Shown in pieces: positions 1-9,770 of a stretch of 64,000 nt of DNA; the first letter of the stretch is position 1, and each line of letters opens with the position of its first letter. The notes under the pieces are model-generated. The model ran no database searches, had not been told where the DNA came from, and worked only from the letters and a program-made list of their open reading frames with translations. Made by a program: the position numbers and the translations under genes. Origin of the DNA: Allopontixanthobacter sediminis (GTDB lineage: Bacteria; Pseudomonadota; Alphaproteobacteria; Sphingomonadales; Sphingomonadaceae); the NCBI RefSeq assembly GCF_009828115.1, contig NZ_WTYL01000002.1, positions 806,001 to 870,000 of the forward strand. Reading direction: 5' to 3'.

Positions 1-1078
1 CGAACTCGTCGGCGGTTCGGACGGTCCGGCGCTGACCCTTGCCCGCAACACCATCGCTGCCGGCAAAGGGCTGGTCACCGCCAACAAGGCGATGATCGCC
101 CATCACGGGATGGAACTGGCCCGCCTGGCCGAAGCCGCTCCGGCTCCGCTGAAATTCGAAGCGGCGGTTGCCGGCGGAATTCCGGTGGTGAAGGGGCTGC
201 GCGAAGGCACCGCGGCGAACGCGATCGAGCGGATTTACGGCATCCTCAACGGAACCTCCAACTACATCTTGTCGACGATGGAAGCGACCGGGGCCGATTT
301 TTCTGCCGTCCTCGCGGAGGCACAGGCCAAGGGCTATGCCGAAGCCGACCCGACATTCGACGTCGGCGGTATCGACGCGGCGCACAAGCTGTCCATCCTG
401 GCAGGGATCGCGTTCGGGACCTGCATCGACTTCGGTAATGTCGAATGCGAAGGTATCACCGGAGTCCGTGCCGCGGATATCGCGCAGGCCGATGCACTCG
501 GTTACGTCATTCGCCTGATCGGGATGGCCGATGTCGAAACGGGCGGGGACGGAACGCAGCGCCTGCTCCAGCGGGTCAAGCCTTGTCTGGTGCCCAAGGG
601 GCATCCGCTGGCGCATGTTACCGGCGCAACCAACGCGGTGGTCGCGGAAGGCAATTTTTCCGGACGGCTGCTGTTCCAGGGCGCCGGCGCGGGTGACGGG
701 CCGACCGCCAGCGCGGTTGTGGCCGATTTGATCGACATTGCCCGGGGCGAAACCTCGGCGCCCTTCTCGATTCCGGTCGCGGAAATGGTCGCGATGGAAC
801 CGGCCGGATCGGGCGCGCGCACCGGACGCACATACCTGCGCTTCACGGTCACCGACCGGCCGGGTGTGCTGGCGGAAATTACCGCGGCCATGAGGGATGC
901 CGGGGTTTCCATCGAAAGCCTGATCCAGCAAGGCCGGGTATCGGAAGGCGGCGAAGTGCTGGTGGCGATGGTGGCGCATGAGGGACCGGAAAAGAACATT
1001 GCGCGGGCGCTCGCATTACTCGAAGCTTCGCCCAGCCTGACGGCAACGCCGCTGGTGATGCAGATTATCTCCGGGTAG
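1..1078 (+). CDS. hom: Homoserine dehydrogenase, 5' end missing
   Basis: Reduces aspartate semialdehyde to homoserine on the way to threonine and methionine. The frame is open from the first base of the window (first whole codon at 2), so the N-terminal Rossmann part is outside. The visible part begins ELVGGSDGPAL, then GLVTANKAM, the catalytic-domain stretch GILNGTSNYIL, and KGYAEADPTFDVGGIDAAHK, which are typical of the family. The last ~85 residues form an ACT domain (FTVTDRPGVLAEITAAM), the usual site of threonine feedback. It ends with TAG at 1076-1078. The gene following it is on the opposite strand, ten bases away. Confidence 0.95.
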   Translation, partial: ELVGGSDGPALTLARNTIAAGKGLVTANKAMIAHHGMELARLAEAAPAPLKFEAAVAGGIPVVKGLREGTAANAIERIYGILNGTSNYILSTMEATGADFSAVLAEAQAKGYAEADPTFDVGGIDAAHKLSILAGIAFGTCIDFGNVECEGITGVRAADIAQADALGYVIRLIGMADVETGGDGTQRLLQRVKPCLVPKGHPLAHVTGATNAVVAEGNFSGRLLFQGAGAGDGPTASAVVADLIDIARGETSAPFSIPVAEMVAMEPAGSGARTGRTYLRFTVTDRPGVLAEITAAMRDAGVSIESLIQQGRVSEGGEVLVAMVAHEGPEKNIARALALLEASPSLTATPLVMQIISG

Positions 1079-1087
1079 GGCGAAAAC

Positions 1088-1543
1088 CTACCGTCCGGGA
1101 ATTTCGCCCTTGCCGACCTTGTCAGCGTCCGAACCTTCCGGAGCTTCGGGCAGGGCGGAGAGATCGATGATCAACGCCGGCGGCGGCGGGCATTTCTGAA
1201 GGCCGGGGATACACAGGCCGCCGACGGTCGCGGGTCCTTTGAAAATTCCCGGCCCAGCCACGTCCGGGGCGCGGGGCAGGCCGTCCGCCAGCGCTTCTTC
1301 CGATTCGGGATCGAGTTCGGTGGAGGACTTGACCCGGAACTGGGAATTGTCCTGTTCCCGTGCGCAGACCACGATTTCGTCGCCCTCTGGCGGGGCGCAC
1401 TCGGGTTCCGGCGGCGGCGGACCGTAAGCTTCCTGCGCGCGTTCGGCGACTTGCTCTGCCGTGACGGGCCTTTGATCCTGGGAGTAGGCGGGATTTCCGG
1501 CGATGATGATAATCAACGCCGCAAGTCCGGCACTTCTCGACAT
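1088..1543 (-). CDS. Secreted hypothetical protein with EIVVCA motif
   Basis: A 151-residue protein of unknown function. Residues 1-21 (MSRSAGLAALIIIIAGNPAYS) look like a Sec signal peptide, so it is probably periplasmic. The mature part is rich in proline and acidic residues, with a PPPPEPECAPP stretch followed by EIVVCAR. I recognise that short motif from several small exported sphingomonad proteins but cannot give it a role. Two further cysteines lie in LCIPGLQKC near the C terminus. It is divergent from glpX, and the 54-base gap must hold both promoters. The ATG at 1543 is chosen because it begins the signal peptide. Confidence 0.7.
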   Translation of the reverse strand: MSRSAGLAALIIIIAGNPAYSQDQRPVTAEQVAERAQEAYGPPPPEPECAPPEGDEIVVCAREQDNSQFRVKSSTELDPESEEALADGLPRAPDVAGPGIFKGPATVGGLCIPGLQKCPPPPALIIDLSALPEAPEGSDADKVGKGEIPGR

Positions 1544-1597
1544 TCAGTGACTCCCTGTTTAAGCGCCCCTTACCGCGCCAAAGGGACTGAATTAGCC

Positions 1598-2620
1598 ATG
1601 AACGATAGCACCACTTCCGCCGCCAGCACACCGGCCCCCGAACGGAAGCGGGTCAACAAGAGCAGCGTACTCGACCGCGCCCTGGTGCTCGAAATGGTCC
1701 GTGTGACCGAAGCTGCCGCCATCGCGGCGTCCAAGCTGATCGGGCGCGGCGACGAGAAGGCCGCCGATGCCGCCGCAGTCGAGGCGATGCGACGGGCGTT
1801 CGACGAGTTGGAAATCGATGGCACCGTGGTGATCGGCGAGGGCGAACGTGACGAAGCACCGATGCTGTATATCGGTGAAAAGGTGGGCGGTGCGCCGGGT
1901 CGGGGCCCGAAGATCGATATCGCGCTCGACCCCCTGGAAGGCACCACCATCACCGCCAAGGCCGGACCAAATTCCCTGGCTGTGCTGGCAGCGGCGGAAG
2001 CCGGGTGCCTGTTGAACGCGCCCGACACCTATATGGACAAGATCGCGGTGGGCCCAGGCTACCCGGAGGGCGTCATCGACCTCGCCAAGAGCCCGACCGA
2101 AAACGTCAGGGCGGTGGCCGCGGCCAAGGGTGTCGACCCGGCGGATATCGTCGTCTGCGTCCTGGACCGGCCGCGCCATGCCAAGATGATTGCCGAACTT
2201 CGCAGCCTCGGCTGCGGCATCTACCTGATCCCGGACGGTGACGTGGCCGGGGTAATCGCGGTGACGGACGAAGACACCACGATCGACATGTACATGGGTT
2301 GCGGCGGCGCTCCGGAAGGCGTGTTGGCGGCCGCGGCGCTGCGGTGCGTCGGGGGGCAGTTCAACGGACGGCTGGTGTTTCGCAACGACGACGAGAAAGC
2401 CCGCGCCCGCAAGTGGGGCATTACCGACCTGGAACGGATCTACAAACTCGAAGACCTGGCCAAGGGCGATTGCATCTTTGCCGCGACCGGCGTGACCGGC
2501 GGATCGCTGCTTGACGGCGTCAAGCGCTACAAGGGCGGCCGGATGACGACCGAAAGCGTGGTGATGCGCGCCAGTTCCGGCACGGTTCGCTGGATCAAGG
2601 GCGAACATCACTCCGAGTAA
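1598..2620 (+). CDS. glpX: Class II fructose-1,6-bisphosphatase
   Basis: A 340-residue GlpX-type fructose-bisphosphatase, the gluconeogenic step from fructose-1,6-bisphosphate to fructose-6-phosphate. Metal and substrate residues are visible in GEGERDEAPMLYIGE (about residue 75) and in DPLEGTTITAKAGPNSLAVL (about 108). The frame stays open 49 codons upstream, but that extension overlaps the divergent signal-peptide gene. The ATG at 1598 gives the normal family start, with AAGGGA upstream. It follows hom in the same direction, though the divergent secreted protein separates them, so it probably has its own promoter. Confidence 0.95.
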   Translation: MNDSTTSAASTPAPERKRVNKSSVLDRALVLEMVRVTEAAAIAASKLIGRGDEKAADAAAVEAMRRAFDELEIDGTVVIGEGERDEAPMLYIGEKVGGAPGRGPKIDIALDPLEGTTITAKAGPNSLAVLAAAEAGCLLNAPDTYMDKIAVGPGYPEGVIDLAKSPTENVRAVAAAKGVDPADIVVCVLDRPRHAKMIAELRSLGCGIYLIPDGDVAGVIAVTDEDTTIDMYMGCGGAPEGVLAAAALRCVGGQFNGRLVFRNDDEKARARKWGITDLERIYKLEDLAKGDCIFAATGVTGGSLLDGVKRYKGGRMTTESVVMRASSGTVRWIKGEHHSE

Positions 2621-2730
2621 GTTCGCCAAAGTTGGGTGCTCCCTGTCAACAGGGCAGTACCGCGCCCGGTTGCAATAGGCGGCGGGTTGGCTAATCCGGC
2701 AGCAACCTACGCCGTCAAAGGGAATACCGC

Positions 2731-3666
2731 ATGAAGATCATGGCCGCCAATTCGAACCTGCCGCTGGCACGGGCGATCGCGGCATATCTCGAAATCCCGC
2801 TGACCGATGCCAGCGTCCGGCGCTTTGCCGACGAAGAAATCTTCATCGAAATCCACGAGAATGTCCGCGGCGAAGACGTGTTCGTCATCCAGTCGACCAG
2901 CTATCCTGCGAACGACAATTTGATGGAGTTGCTGATTGCGATCGATGCGTTGCGGCGCGCCTCGGCTCGGCGAATCACCGCGGTCGTGCCCTATTTCGGC
3001 TACGCGCGGCAGGACCGGAAACCCGGCCCGCGCACCCCGATTTCAGCCAAGCTGGTCGCGAACCTGATCACCGAAGCCGGTGCCGACCGCGTCCTGTCGG
3101 TTGATCTCCACGCCGGCCAGATCCAGGGTTTTTTCGATATCCCGACTGACAACCTGTATGCCGCGCCGGTGATGGCGGCGGATATTCAGGCCCGTTACGG
3201 CGACCAGGAACTGATGGTCGTATCGCCCGACGTCGGCGGCGTTGTCCGCGCCCGCGCCCTCGCCAAGCGGCTCGACAATGCCCCGCTGGCGATCGTCGAC
3301 AAACGGCGCGACCGGCCGGGCGAATCCGAGGTGATGAACATCATCGGCGACGTGCAGGGGCGCCACTGTATCCTGATCGACGATATCATCGATTCGGGTG
3401 GCACCTTGTGCAACGCGGCACAGGCTTTGCTCGATAGCGGCGCTTCCAGCGTGGCCGCCTACATTACGCACGGTGTCCTGTCCGGCGGTGCGGTAGCGCG
3501 GGTGAATGCCTCGGCGCTGAAGGAACTGGTGATTTCCGATACCATCCTGCCGACCGACGCGGCGATCGATTCGGACCGCATCCGGATCCTGACTGTCGCA
3601 CCGTTGATCGGCGAAGCCGTCCGCCGGATCGCCGACGAGAGCTCCGTCTCCAGCCTGTTCGACTGA
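2731..3666 (+). CDS. prs: Ribose-phosphate pyrophosphokinase
   Basis: A 311-residue PRPP synthetase (ATP + ribose-5-phosphate to PRPP + AMP), supplying nucleotide, histidine and tryptophan synthesis. Diagnostic stretches are [13 protein letters not shown] (about residues 88-100, ATP flexible loop), [15 protein letters not shown] (about 128-142) and the PRPP loop [13 protein letters not shown] (about 213-225). Length matches bacterial class I enzymes. An AAAGGGAA ribosome-binding stretch precedes the ATG. The gene following it starts one base after this stop, so the two are co-transcribed. Confidence 0.97.
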   Translation: MKIMAANSNLPLARAIAAYLEIPLTDASVRRFADEEIFIEIHENVRGEDVFVIQSTSYPANDNLMELLIAIDALRRASARRITAVVPYFGYARQDRKPGPRTPISAKLVANLITEAGADRVLSVDLHAGQIQGFFDIPTDNLYAAPVMAADIQARYGDQELMVVSPDVGGVVRARALAKRLDNAPLAIVDKRRDRPGESEVMNIIGDVQGRHCILIDDIIDSGGTLCNAAQALLDSGASSVAAYITHGVLSGGAVARVNASALKELVISDTILPTDAAIDSDRIRILTVAPLIGEAVRRIADESSVSSLFD

Positions 3667-3667
3667 T

Positions 3668-4438
3668 ATGGCGACGGCGCGCGATCTGGAACTTGCAAAC
3701 CGGCTGGCGGACGCGGCGGGCTCGGTCATCCGCCCGATGTTTCGCGGTGACTGGTCGCATGAACGCAAGGCGGACGAATCGCCTGTGACCGAAGTGGACA
3801 AGGCGGCGGAAGCGGCCATGCGGGCGATCCTCGAAAGTGAAGCCCCCGAAGACGGCATCATCGGGGAGGAATATGGGACCCGCAACGAAAGCGCCGGGCG
3901 CCAGTGGGTGCTCGATCCGATCGACGGGACGATCAGCTTCATGGCCGGGCGGCCGATCTTCGGCACCTTGATTTCGCTGGTTCAGGACGGCTGGCCGGTT
4001 CTCGGTATCATCGACCAGCCCGTGGGACGCGAGCGGTGGGCGGGCCGCATCGGCCAGGACACCACGTTCAACGGCGCCCCGGTGCGCACCCGCTCGTGCA
4101 AATCCCTGTCCGACGCCACTTTAGCCTCATCAGGACCTCAGTATTTCTCCGACGCGGACGGCGCTGCCTTCATGTCGCTCGCAGCGCAAACCTCCAAGAT
4201 CGTGGTGTGGGGCGGCGATTGCTACAATTACGGCCTGCTGGCCGGCGGAAACCTTGATGTCGTGTGCGAAGCTGGCCTGAAGCTGTATGATTACGCCGCA
4301 CTGGTCCCGATCGTCGAGGGCGCCGGCGGCTTGATGGCAGACTGGCAAGGCAATCCCCTCGACGCCGACAGTGACGGGCGGGTGCTGGCGCTGGGCGAAC
4401 CAGCCCGGCTGGAAGAAGTCCTCGAAGCCATGGGCTGA
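3668..4438 (+). CDS. hisN: Inositol monophosphatase family, probable histidinol-phosphatase
   Basis: A 256-residue Mg-dependent phosphatase of the inositol monophosphatase superfamily. The metal site is seen in GEEYG (about residue 72) and WVLDPIDGT (about 79-87). The later WDxAA motif appears as YDYAAL, with tyrosine in place of tryptophan. Length and overall sequence fit HisN, which removes phosphate from histidinol phosphate in histidine synthesis. Other small-sugar phosphatases of the family cannot be excluded from sequence alone. It directly follows prs, which makes the histidine precursor PRPP, and this mildly favours the HisN reading. Confidence 0.8.
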   Translation: MATARDLELANRLADAAGSVIRPMFRGDWSHERKADESPVTEVDKAAEAAMRAILESEAPEDGIIGEEYGTRNESAGRQWVLDPIDGTISFMAGRPIFGTLISLVQDGWPVLGIIDQPVGRERWAGRIGQDTTFNGAPVRTRSCKSLSDATLASSGPQYFSDADGAAFMSLAAQTSKIVVWGGDCYNYGLLAGGNLDVVCEAGLKLYDYAALVPIVEGAGGLMADWQGNPLDADSDGRVLALGEPARLEEVLEAMG

Positions 4439-4485
4439 GGCCGTAGGGTGTGTGCCACCGGCACCGAGAGTGCGCGCCGAAACGC

Positions 4486-4513
4486 TTGATTTAACCCGCC
4501 ACCGCTGTATACG
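4486..4513 (+). promoter_or_regulatory. Candidate sigma-70 promoter of rpmI-rplT
   Basis: TTGATT at 4486-4491 and TATACG at 4508-4513 are separated by 16 bases, close to the alphaproteobacterial housekeeping consensus. It sits about 90 bases before the rpmI ATG, leaving a leader long enough for the L20-mediated control known in other bacteria. I cannot draw a specific leader fold with confidence. Confidence 0.4.
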
Positions 4514-4602
4514 CCCGCGCTTCACTACACGTGATTCATGAGTTGGCCTGGCCGTTAGGGCTGCCAGGGCTGACAGTACGTGTTTCTGAACAGGAGACGA
4601 AA

Positions 4603-4806
4603 ATGCCCAAACTGAAGACCAAGAGCGGTGTGAAGAAACGCTTCAAGATCACTGCAACCGGCAAAGTGAAGCATGGTGTGGCTGGCAAACGCCACCGCCT
4701 TACGCATCACAGTGCCAAGTACATCCGCCAGAACCGCGGCACTTCCGTGATTTCCGACGCTGATGCCCGGACAATCAAGAAATGGGCCCCGTACGGTCTC
4801 GATTGA
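4603..4806 (+). CDS. rpmI: 50S ribosomal protein L35
   Basis: A 67-residue basic protein beginning [15 protein letters not shown] and containing GKRHRL and KYIRQNRGT, which is L35 along its whole length. The frame is open further upstream, but the ATG at 4603 with AGGAGA eight bases before it is the conserved start. It precedes rplT by 42 bases in the usual rpmI-rplT unit. Confidence 0.98.
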   Translation: MPKLKTKSGVKKRFKITATGKVKHGVAGKRHRLTHHSAKYIRQNRGTSVISDADARTIKKWAPYGLD

Positions 4807-4848
4807 GCCGCAGGGACCGCAGAGTTCTGAATTTAGGAGTACTGAAAC

Positions 4849-5208
4849 ATGCCACGCATTAAACGCGGTGTAACAACCCGCAGCAAGCACAAGCGGTTAC
4901 TGGAGCAGGCCAAGGGCTATCGCGGCCGCCGCAAGAATACGATCCGCGTCGCGCGCCAGGCGGTCGAGAAGGCTGGCCAATACGCTTACCGCGACCGCAA
5001 GATCAAGAAGCGCACGTTCCGCGCCTTGTGGATCCAGCGGATCAACGCCGCCGTGCGCGCCGAAGGCCTGACCTATTCGCAGTTCATGCACGGCACCAAG
5101 CTGGCCGGCATCGAACTGGACCGGAAAGTCATGGCCGACCTGGCGATGAACGAAGGCGCTGCCTTCAAGACCATCATCGAACAGGCCAAGAAGGCACTTC
5201 CGGCGTAA
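4849..5208 (+). CDS. rplT: 50S ribosomal protein L20
   Basis: A 119-residue L20, a 23S rRNA-binding protein required for early large-subunit assembly. The basic N-terminal extension ([20 protein letters not shown]) and the conserved core [29 protein letters not shown] and YSQFMHG are all present. In many bacteria L20 also represses its own operon. TTAGGAGT precedes the ATG. A strong terminator follows 23 bases after the stop, closing the rpmI-rplT unit. Confidence 0.98.
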   Translation: MPRIKRGVTTRSKHKRLLEQAKGYRGRRKNTIRVARQAVEKAGQYAYRDRKIKKRTFRALWIQRINAAVRAEGLTYSQFMHGTKLAGIELDRKVMADLAMNEGAAFKTIIEQAKKALPA

Positions 5209-5231
5209 GCTGAATTTGACCTCGGAATACA

Positions 5232-5267
5232 GGAAAGGGCGGTCCGTTGGGCCGCCCTTTCCTTTTT
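5232..5267 (+). terminator. Rho-independent terminator after rplT
   Basis: The 11-base stem GGAAAGGGCGG (5232-5242) pairs perfectly with CCGCCCTTTCC (5252-5262), and TTTTT follows at 5263-5267. It ends the ribosomal protein transcript before the AraC-type gene. Confidence 0.9.
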
Positions 5268-5311
5268 GCGTCTCTGCCCTATGATCGGCCAATAACAAAT
5301 GGGGACGCACA

Positions 5312-6196
5312 ATGGTTACGAAACAGCCGGTGACGGCCCGTTTCCACAAGCCTTCGGAAGATCTGGCCGGATTTTTTACAAGCTTTTATACTGCCGAGTT
5401 TGCTCCTGTCCCGGGAGCTCTCCTGACTGACCGGCTGCATCCCGAATGGGGCGGCCTGCGTATTTTCGACGGCGAGACGCCGCAAAGCCAGATCGGCGTA
5501 CACCCTGTACTGGCCGATGCCGATCTGGTCCTGACCGGACCAAGCAGCGGCCCACTGCACTTTACCATCGGCAGGACCCACATGTGGGGAATCGGATTTC
5601 TGCCGCTGGGCTGGGCAACGTTCGTCGGCCAGCCTGCCGCCACCTACGCCAACACGGTGCACAATGGCCGGACCACCAACGATTTTGCCCATTTCGTGCC
5701 GCTAGCGGATCAGTTGCTCGAAGCATCGAAAGCTTCCGCAGCCGATCATTTCGCGATCATGGAAGAATTCTTTCTCAAAGAGGCGCCGCGCTTTGGCAAT
5801 CTCGATCCGCGGATCCAGACCATCCATACCGCGCTGATCGAGCCGGAACTTCCCGATGTCTCGGAACTGGCCGAGCTATGCGGCGTTCACCCGCGCACCC
5901 TCGAACGGCTGAGTCTGCGTTACTTCGGATTTTCGCCCAAGCTGCTGCTCCGGCGACAGCGTTTCATGCGCAGCCTCACACGTTACATGTTGGACCCGTC
6001 GCTCCGATGGATCGGCGCGATCGATTCCCACTATGTCGACCAGTCGCATTTCGTGCGCGACTGTCACGATTTCCTTGGCATGGCGCCGAGCGAATACGCG
6101 GGCCTCGATCATCCGATCCTTGCGGCGTTCATGCAGGAACGGAAACGCGTGCTCGGTTCGCCGGTGCAAACCCTGGATGCCCCTCCGACGCTTTGA
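5312..6196 (+). CDS. AraC family transcriptional regulator
   Basis: A 294-residue regulator. The N-terminal ~170 residues look like the ligand-sensing half seen in many AraC-family proteins (PSEDLAGFFTSFYTAEF, GIGFLPLGWATFVG). The C-terminal ~100 residues hold the paired helix-turn-helix: LAELCGVHPRTLERLSLRYF (about 190-209) and later DQSHFVRDCHDFLGMAPSEY. The effector is unknown. It lies between the rplT terminator and pheS, in the same direction, and is not obviously linked in function to either. It could control a distant target. Confidence 0.85.
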   Translation: MVTKQPVTARFHKPSEDLAGFFTSFYTAEFAPVPGALLTDRLHPEWGGLRIFDGETPQSQIGVHPVLADADLVLTGPSSGPLHFTIGRTHMWGIGFLPLGWATFVGQPAATYANTVHNGRTTNDFAHFVPLADQLLEASKASAADHFAIMEEFFLKEAPRFGNLDPRIQTIHTALIEPELPDVSELAELCGVHPRTLERLSLRYFGFSPKLLLRRQRFMRSLTRYMLDPSLRWIGAIDSHYVDQSHFVRDCHDFLGMAPSEYAGLDHPILAAFMQERKRVLGSPVQTLDAPPTL

Positions 6197-6268
6197 TCCT
6201 GCTGCCAGACAGGCGCGTGGGCAAACGCGCTTTGCGTTGCGCGGCAATTGGCGCTAGCGGGCCAGCCT

Positions 6269-7369
6269 ATGACTGAATTGAAAGATCGCACCGCGGCCAG
6301 CCTTGCCGCCATCGCCGCCGCCGATACGCTGGACGCGCTCGAAGCGCTGCGGATCGACGCGCTTGGCAAGCAGGGCTGGATCAGCGAATTGCTCAAGACG
6401 CTGGGCAAGATGACGCCGGACGAACGCCAGGAACAGGCACCGGCCATCCAGGCCGCTCGCGCCGACGTTGCCGAGGCGCTGGCCGCCCGCAAGCGGGCCT
6501 TGGAAGATGCCGAACTGGAAATGCGTCTGTCTGCCGAAACGCTGGACCTGACCTTGCCCGCCCCGGAAACGCCGCGCGGCAGTGTGCACCCCGTCAGCCA
6601 GGTTATGGACGAACTGGCGGAAATCTTCGCCGATCTCGGTTTTGCCGTCAAAACCGGTCCTGAGATCGAGGACGAGTGGCACAATTTCACTGCTCTCAAC
6701 ATGCCCGAAAGCCACCCCGCGCGGGCGATGCACGACACGTTCTATTTCCCCGATCATGATAATCAGGGCCGCCGGATGCTGCTGCGCACCCACACCTCGC
6801 CGGTCCAGATCCGGACGATGGTGGCGGAAGGCGCTCCGGTAAGGATCATTGCCCCGGGCCGGGTCTACCGGTCGGACAGCGACGCCACGCATACGCCGAT
6901 GTTCCACCAGATCGAGGGGCTGGTGATCGACCGCGGGATCCATCTCGGGCATCTGAAGTGGACGTTGGAAACCTTCCTCAAGGCCTTCTTCGAGCGCGAC
7001 GATATCGTGCTCCGGCTGCGCCCGTCCTACTTTCCTTTCACCGAACCATCGGTGGAGGTCGATGTCGGCTTTGCGCTCGATAATGGCCGCCGGGTTCTCG
7101 GTGGCAGCGGCGATGCGCCGGGCCATGCGTGGATGGAATTGCTCGGGTCAGGCATGGTCAACGCCCGGGTGCTGGAAATGTCCGGGCTCGATCCCGATGA
7201 ATGGCAGGGCTTTGCCTTCGGCGTCGGGGTCGACCGGCTGGCCATGCTGAAATACGGGATGGACGATTTGCGGGCTTTCTTCGACGGCGATATCCGCTGG
7301 CTACAGCATTACGGTTTCAGCGCGTTGGACCAGCCGACCCTCTCCGCCGGTGTGGGAGCACGGGCATGA
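6269..7369 (+). CDS. pheS: Phenylalanyl-tRNA synthetase alpha subunit
   Basis: A 366-residue catalytic alpha subunit of the (alpha-beta)2 enzyme. The N-terminal coiled coil is followed by the class II core: [14 protein letters not shown], motif 2 [20 protein letters not shown] and motif 3 [16 protein letters not shown] near the C terminus. The ATG at 6269 gives the usual MTELKDR-type start; an upstream TTG would add only seven residues. The stop overlaps the pheT start as ATGA, indicating translational coupling. Confidence 0.97.
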   Translation: MTELKDRTAASLAAIAAADTLDALEALRIDALGKQGWISELLKTLGKMTPDERQEQAPAIQAARADVAEALAARKRALEDAELEMRLSAETLDLTLPAPETPRGSVHPVSQVMDELAEIFADLGFAVKTGPEIEDEWHNFTALNMPESHPARAMHDTFYFPDHDNQGRRMLLRTHTSPVQIRTMVAEGAPVRIIAPGRVYRSDSDATHTPMFHQIEGLVIDRGIHLGHLKWTLETFLKAFFERDDIVLRLRPSYFPFTEPSVEVDVGFALDNGRRVLGGSGDAPGHAWMELLGSGMVNARVLEMSGLDPDEWQGFAFGVGVDRLAMLKYGMDDLRAFFDGDIRWLQHYGFSALDQPTLSAGVGARA

Positions 7370-9768
7370 AGTTCTCCCTCACATGGTTGAAAGACCATCT
7401 CGAAACCGGCGCGAGTGCAGCCGACCTGGCCGCGGCAATGAACCGGATCGGCCTGGAGGTCGAAGGCCTGGAAGATCCGGCGGAACGGCTCGCCGGCTTC
7501 ACGGTGGCCGAGGTGCTGACCGCTGCCCCCCATCCCGATGCGGATAAGCTGCAGGTGCTTACGGTCAGCACCGGGACGGGCGAACCGCAGCAGATCGTGT
7601 GCGGTGCGCCCAATGCGCGCGCCGGGATGAAAGGCGTGCTTGGTCAGCCGGGAGCGGTGGTGCCGGCTAACGGCATGGTTCTGCGCAAGAGTGCGATCCG
7701 CGGAGTCGAATCGTCCGGCATGATGTGCAGCGTGCGCGAGCTCGAACTGGGCGACGAGCATGACGGGATAATCGAACTGCCCGCCGATGCTCCGGTCGGA
7801 TCCAGCTTTGCGGAATATCACGGGGCCAGCCCTGTTTTCGACGTGGCGATTACGCCCAACCGGCCCGATTGCATGGGCGTTTACGGCATCGCGCGTGATC
7901 TGGCGGCGGCGGGCATGGGAACGCTCAAGCCCATCGCAATGCCGGACTTCGCGGCGCAGGGGCCTTGCCCGGTTGACATCAGGATCGACGATCCGGAAGG
8001 CTGCCCGGCATTCTACGGCCGGGTCATCAAGGGGGTCCGCAGCGGCGCCTCTCCCGATTGGTTGCAGCAACGGCTCACGAGCGCCGGGCAGCGTTCGATT
8101 TCGCTGCTGGTCGACCTGACCAATTATCTGATGCTCGGCTATGGCCGCCCCGCCCATGTTTACGATCTGGCCAAGCTTCACGGCGCAGTGGTTGCCCGCC
8201 GCGCCGCCGAGGGTGAGCAGGTCCAGGCACTCAACGAAAAGACCTATACCCTCGACAGCACCATGACGGTGATCACCGACGATAACGGGGTGCACGACAT
8301 TGCCGGGATCATGGGCAGCGAAGATTCGGGCTGTTCCGATTCGACAACGGACGTCCTGCTGGAAATCGCCTATTTCGATTCCGACCGGATTGGCGCGACC
8401 GGGCGCAAGCTTGGGCTGACTTCCGATGCCCGCACAAGGTTCGAGCGCGGTGTGGACCCCGCGTTTCTCGAAGACGGCCTCGACCTGCTGACCGGACTGA
8501 TGGTGGAGCTTGCGGGCGGAACGCCGTCGGACATCCTTCGCGCGGGATCGCCGCCAACGGCCGCCGAGGCGGTCGCTTTCGATTCGGCCCTGACCCAGCG
8601 GCTTGGCGGGATTTCGGTTGATCCTGGCGAGCAGCAACGGATTCTCGAATCGCTCGATTTTGTGGTGGATGCGTCCGGCGTTCCGTGGTCGGTCACCCCG
8701 CCGCTGCGCCGCCATGACATTGAAGGGCCAGCCGACCTGGTCGAAGAAGTCGTGCGGATCCACGGCATCGACAAGGTCGCCAGCACCGCCTTGCCCCGTG
8801 CGGACGGGGTGGCCGCCCCGACCACTTCCCGGGCCCAGAGCCTTGAACGGCGCGTACGGCGCGCTGCGGCGGCACGCGGCTTGAATGAGGCTGTGACCTG
8901 GTCATTCCTGCCGCGGGCGCAGGCGGAGCATTTTGTTGCCGATGGCCAACCGCTGTGGGTTCTCGACAACCCGATCAGCGAAGACATGAAGATCATGCGG
9001 CCCTCCCTGCTACCGGGCCTTCTGGCGGCGGTTAAGCGCAACCAGGATCGCGGCGCGCCCGGCCTGCGTCTGTTCGAAATCGGTCGCCGCTATTTCCGCA
9101 ATGCCGACGGTTCGAGCGACGAACGGCTGACTCTTGGCGCCGTGCTCGCCGGCGAAAAGTCCGCACGCGGATGGGCCACTGGAAAGGCCGCCTATTTCGA
9201 TGCTCTCGATGCGAAGGCGGAGGCTCTAGCGCTCCTGGCAGAAGCTGGTGCGCCGACCGGCAATCTGCAGACGATGCTTGAGGCCGGCGACCAGTTCCAT
9301 CCCGGCCAGTCCGGAACCCTGCGCCTGGGCCCGAAGAACGTGCTGGCCCGCTTCGGCGCGCTGCATCCCCGCACCCTCGCGGCGTTCGACGTCTCCGGCC
9401 CTGTGGTTGCGGTCGAGATCTTTCTCGATGCGGTCTCGGCAAAGAAGGGCACGGGCGGTTTCGCGCGCGCAGCCTATGCTCCTCCCACGCTGCAATCGGT
9501 CAGCCGTGATTTCGCCTTCCTGGTGCCGGCCGCGCTGCCTGCTGCCGACCTTGTCCGGGCCATTGCCGGTGCGGACAAGGCCAGCATTACGGGGGTGAGA
9601 GTGTTCGATGACTTCCGCGGGCAGGGCGTCCCCGAGGGCAAAAAGTCCCTGGCGCTGGAAGTAACGCTGCAACCCGGAGAGAAGAGTTTCCGGGACGAAG
9701 AACTGAAGGCAATCTCCGACCGCATCGTGGCGTCCGCAGCCAAGCTTGGCGGGGAGCTGCGAGGCTGA
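7366..9768 (+). CDS. pheT: Phenylalanyl-tRNA synthetase beta subunit
   Basis: An 800-residue beta subunit. Order: N-terminal segment [12 protein letters not shown], the tRNA-binding (EMAP-like) domain from about residue 40 to 150 ([24 protein letters not shown]), the B3/4 editing domain, the B5 domain, the catalytic-like core, and the C-terminal ferredoxin-like anticodon-binding domain ([10 protein letters not shown] to the end). The open frame extends back into pheS, but the ATG at 7366, overlapping the pheS stop, is the conserved start. prfC follows two bases later. Confidence 0.97.
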   Translation: MKFSLTWLKDHLETGASAADLAAAMNRIGLEVEGLEDPAERLAGFTVAEVLTAAPHPDADKLQVLTVSTGTGEPQQIVCGAPNARAGMKGVLGQPGAVVPANGMVLRKSAIRGVESSGMMCSVRELELGDEHDGIIELPADAPVGSSFAEYHGASPVFDVAITPNRPDCMGVYGIARDLAAAGMGTLKPIAMPDFAAQGPCPVDIRIDDPEGCPAFYGRVIKGVRSGASPDWLQQRLTSAGQRSISLLVDLTNYLMLGYGRPAHVYDLAKLHGAVVARRAAEGEQVQALNEKTYTLDSTMTVITDDNGVHDIAGIMGSEDSGCSDSTTDVLLEIAYFDSDRIGATGRKLGLTSDARTRFERGVDPAFLEDGLDLLTGLMVELAGGTPSDILRAGSPPTAAEAVAFDSALTQRLGGISVDPGEQQRILESLDFVVDASGVPWSVTPPLRRHDIEGPADLVEEVVRIHGIDKVASTALPRADGVAAPTTSRAQSLERRVRRAAAARGLNEAVTWSFLPRAQAEHFVADGQPLWVLDNPISEDMKIMRPSLLPGLLAAVKRNQDRGAPGLRLFEIGRRYFRNADGSSDERLTLGAVLAGEKSARGWATGKAAYFDALDAKAEALALLAEAGAPTGNLQTMLEAGDQFHPGQSGTLRLGPKNVLARFGALHPRTLAAFDVSGPVVAVEIFLDAVSAKKGTGGFARAAYAPPTLQSVSRDFAFLVPAALPAADLVRAIAGADKASITGVRVFDDFRGQGVPEGKKSLALEVTLQPGEKSFRDEELKAISDRIVASAAKLGGELRG

Positions 9769-9770
9769 TC

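Noticed and set aside
2641-2654. CCCTGT-CA-ACAGGG dyad upstream of prs
   Set aside because: Two-base centre prevents a hairpin and no regulator is known; a single 14-base dyad may be chance.
7309-8763. 484-codon minus-strand frame opposite pheT
   Set aside because: Shadow of pheT; no domain or plausible start.
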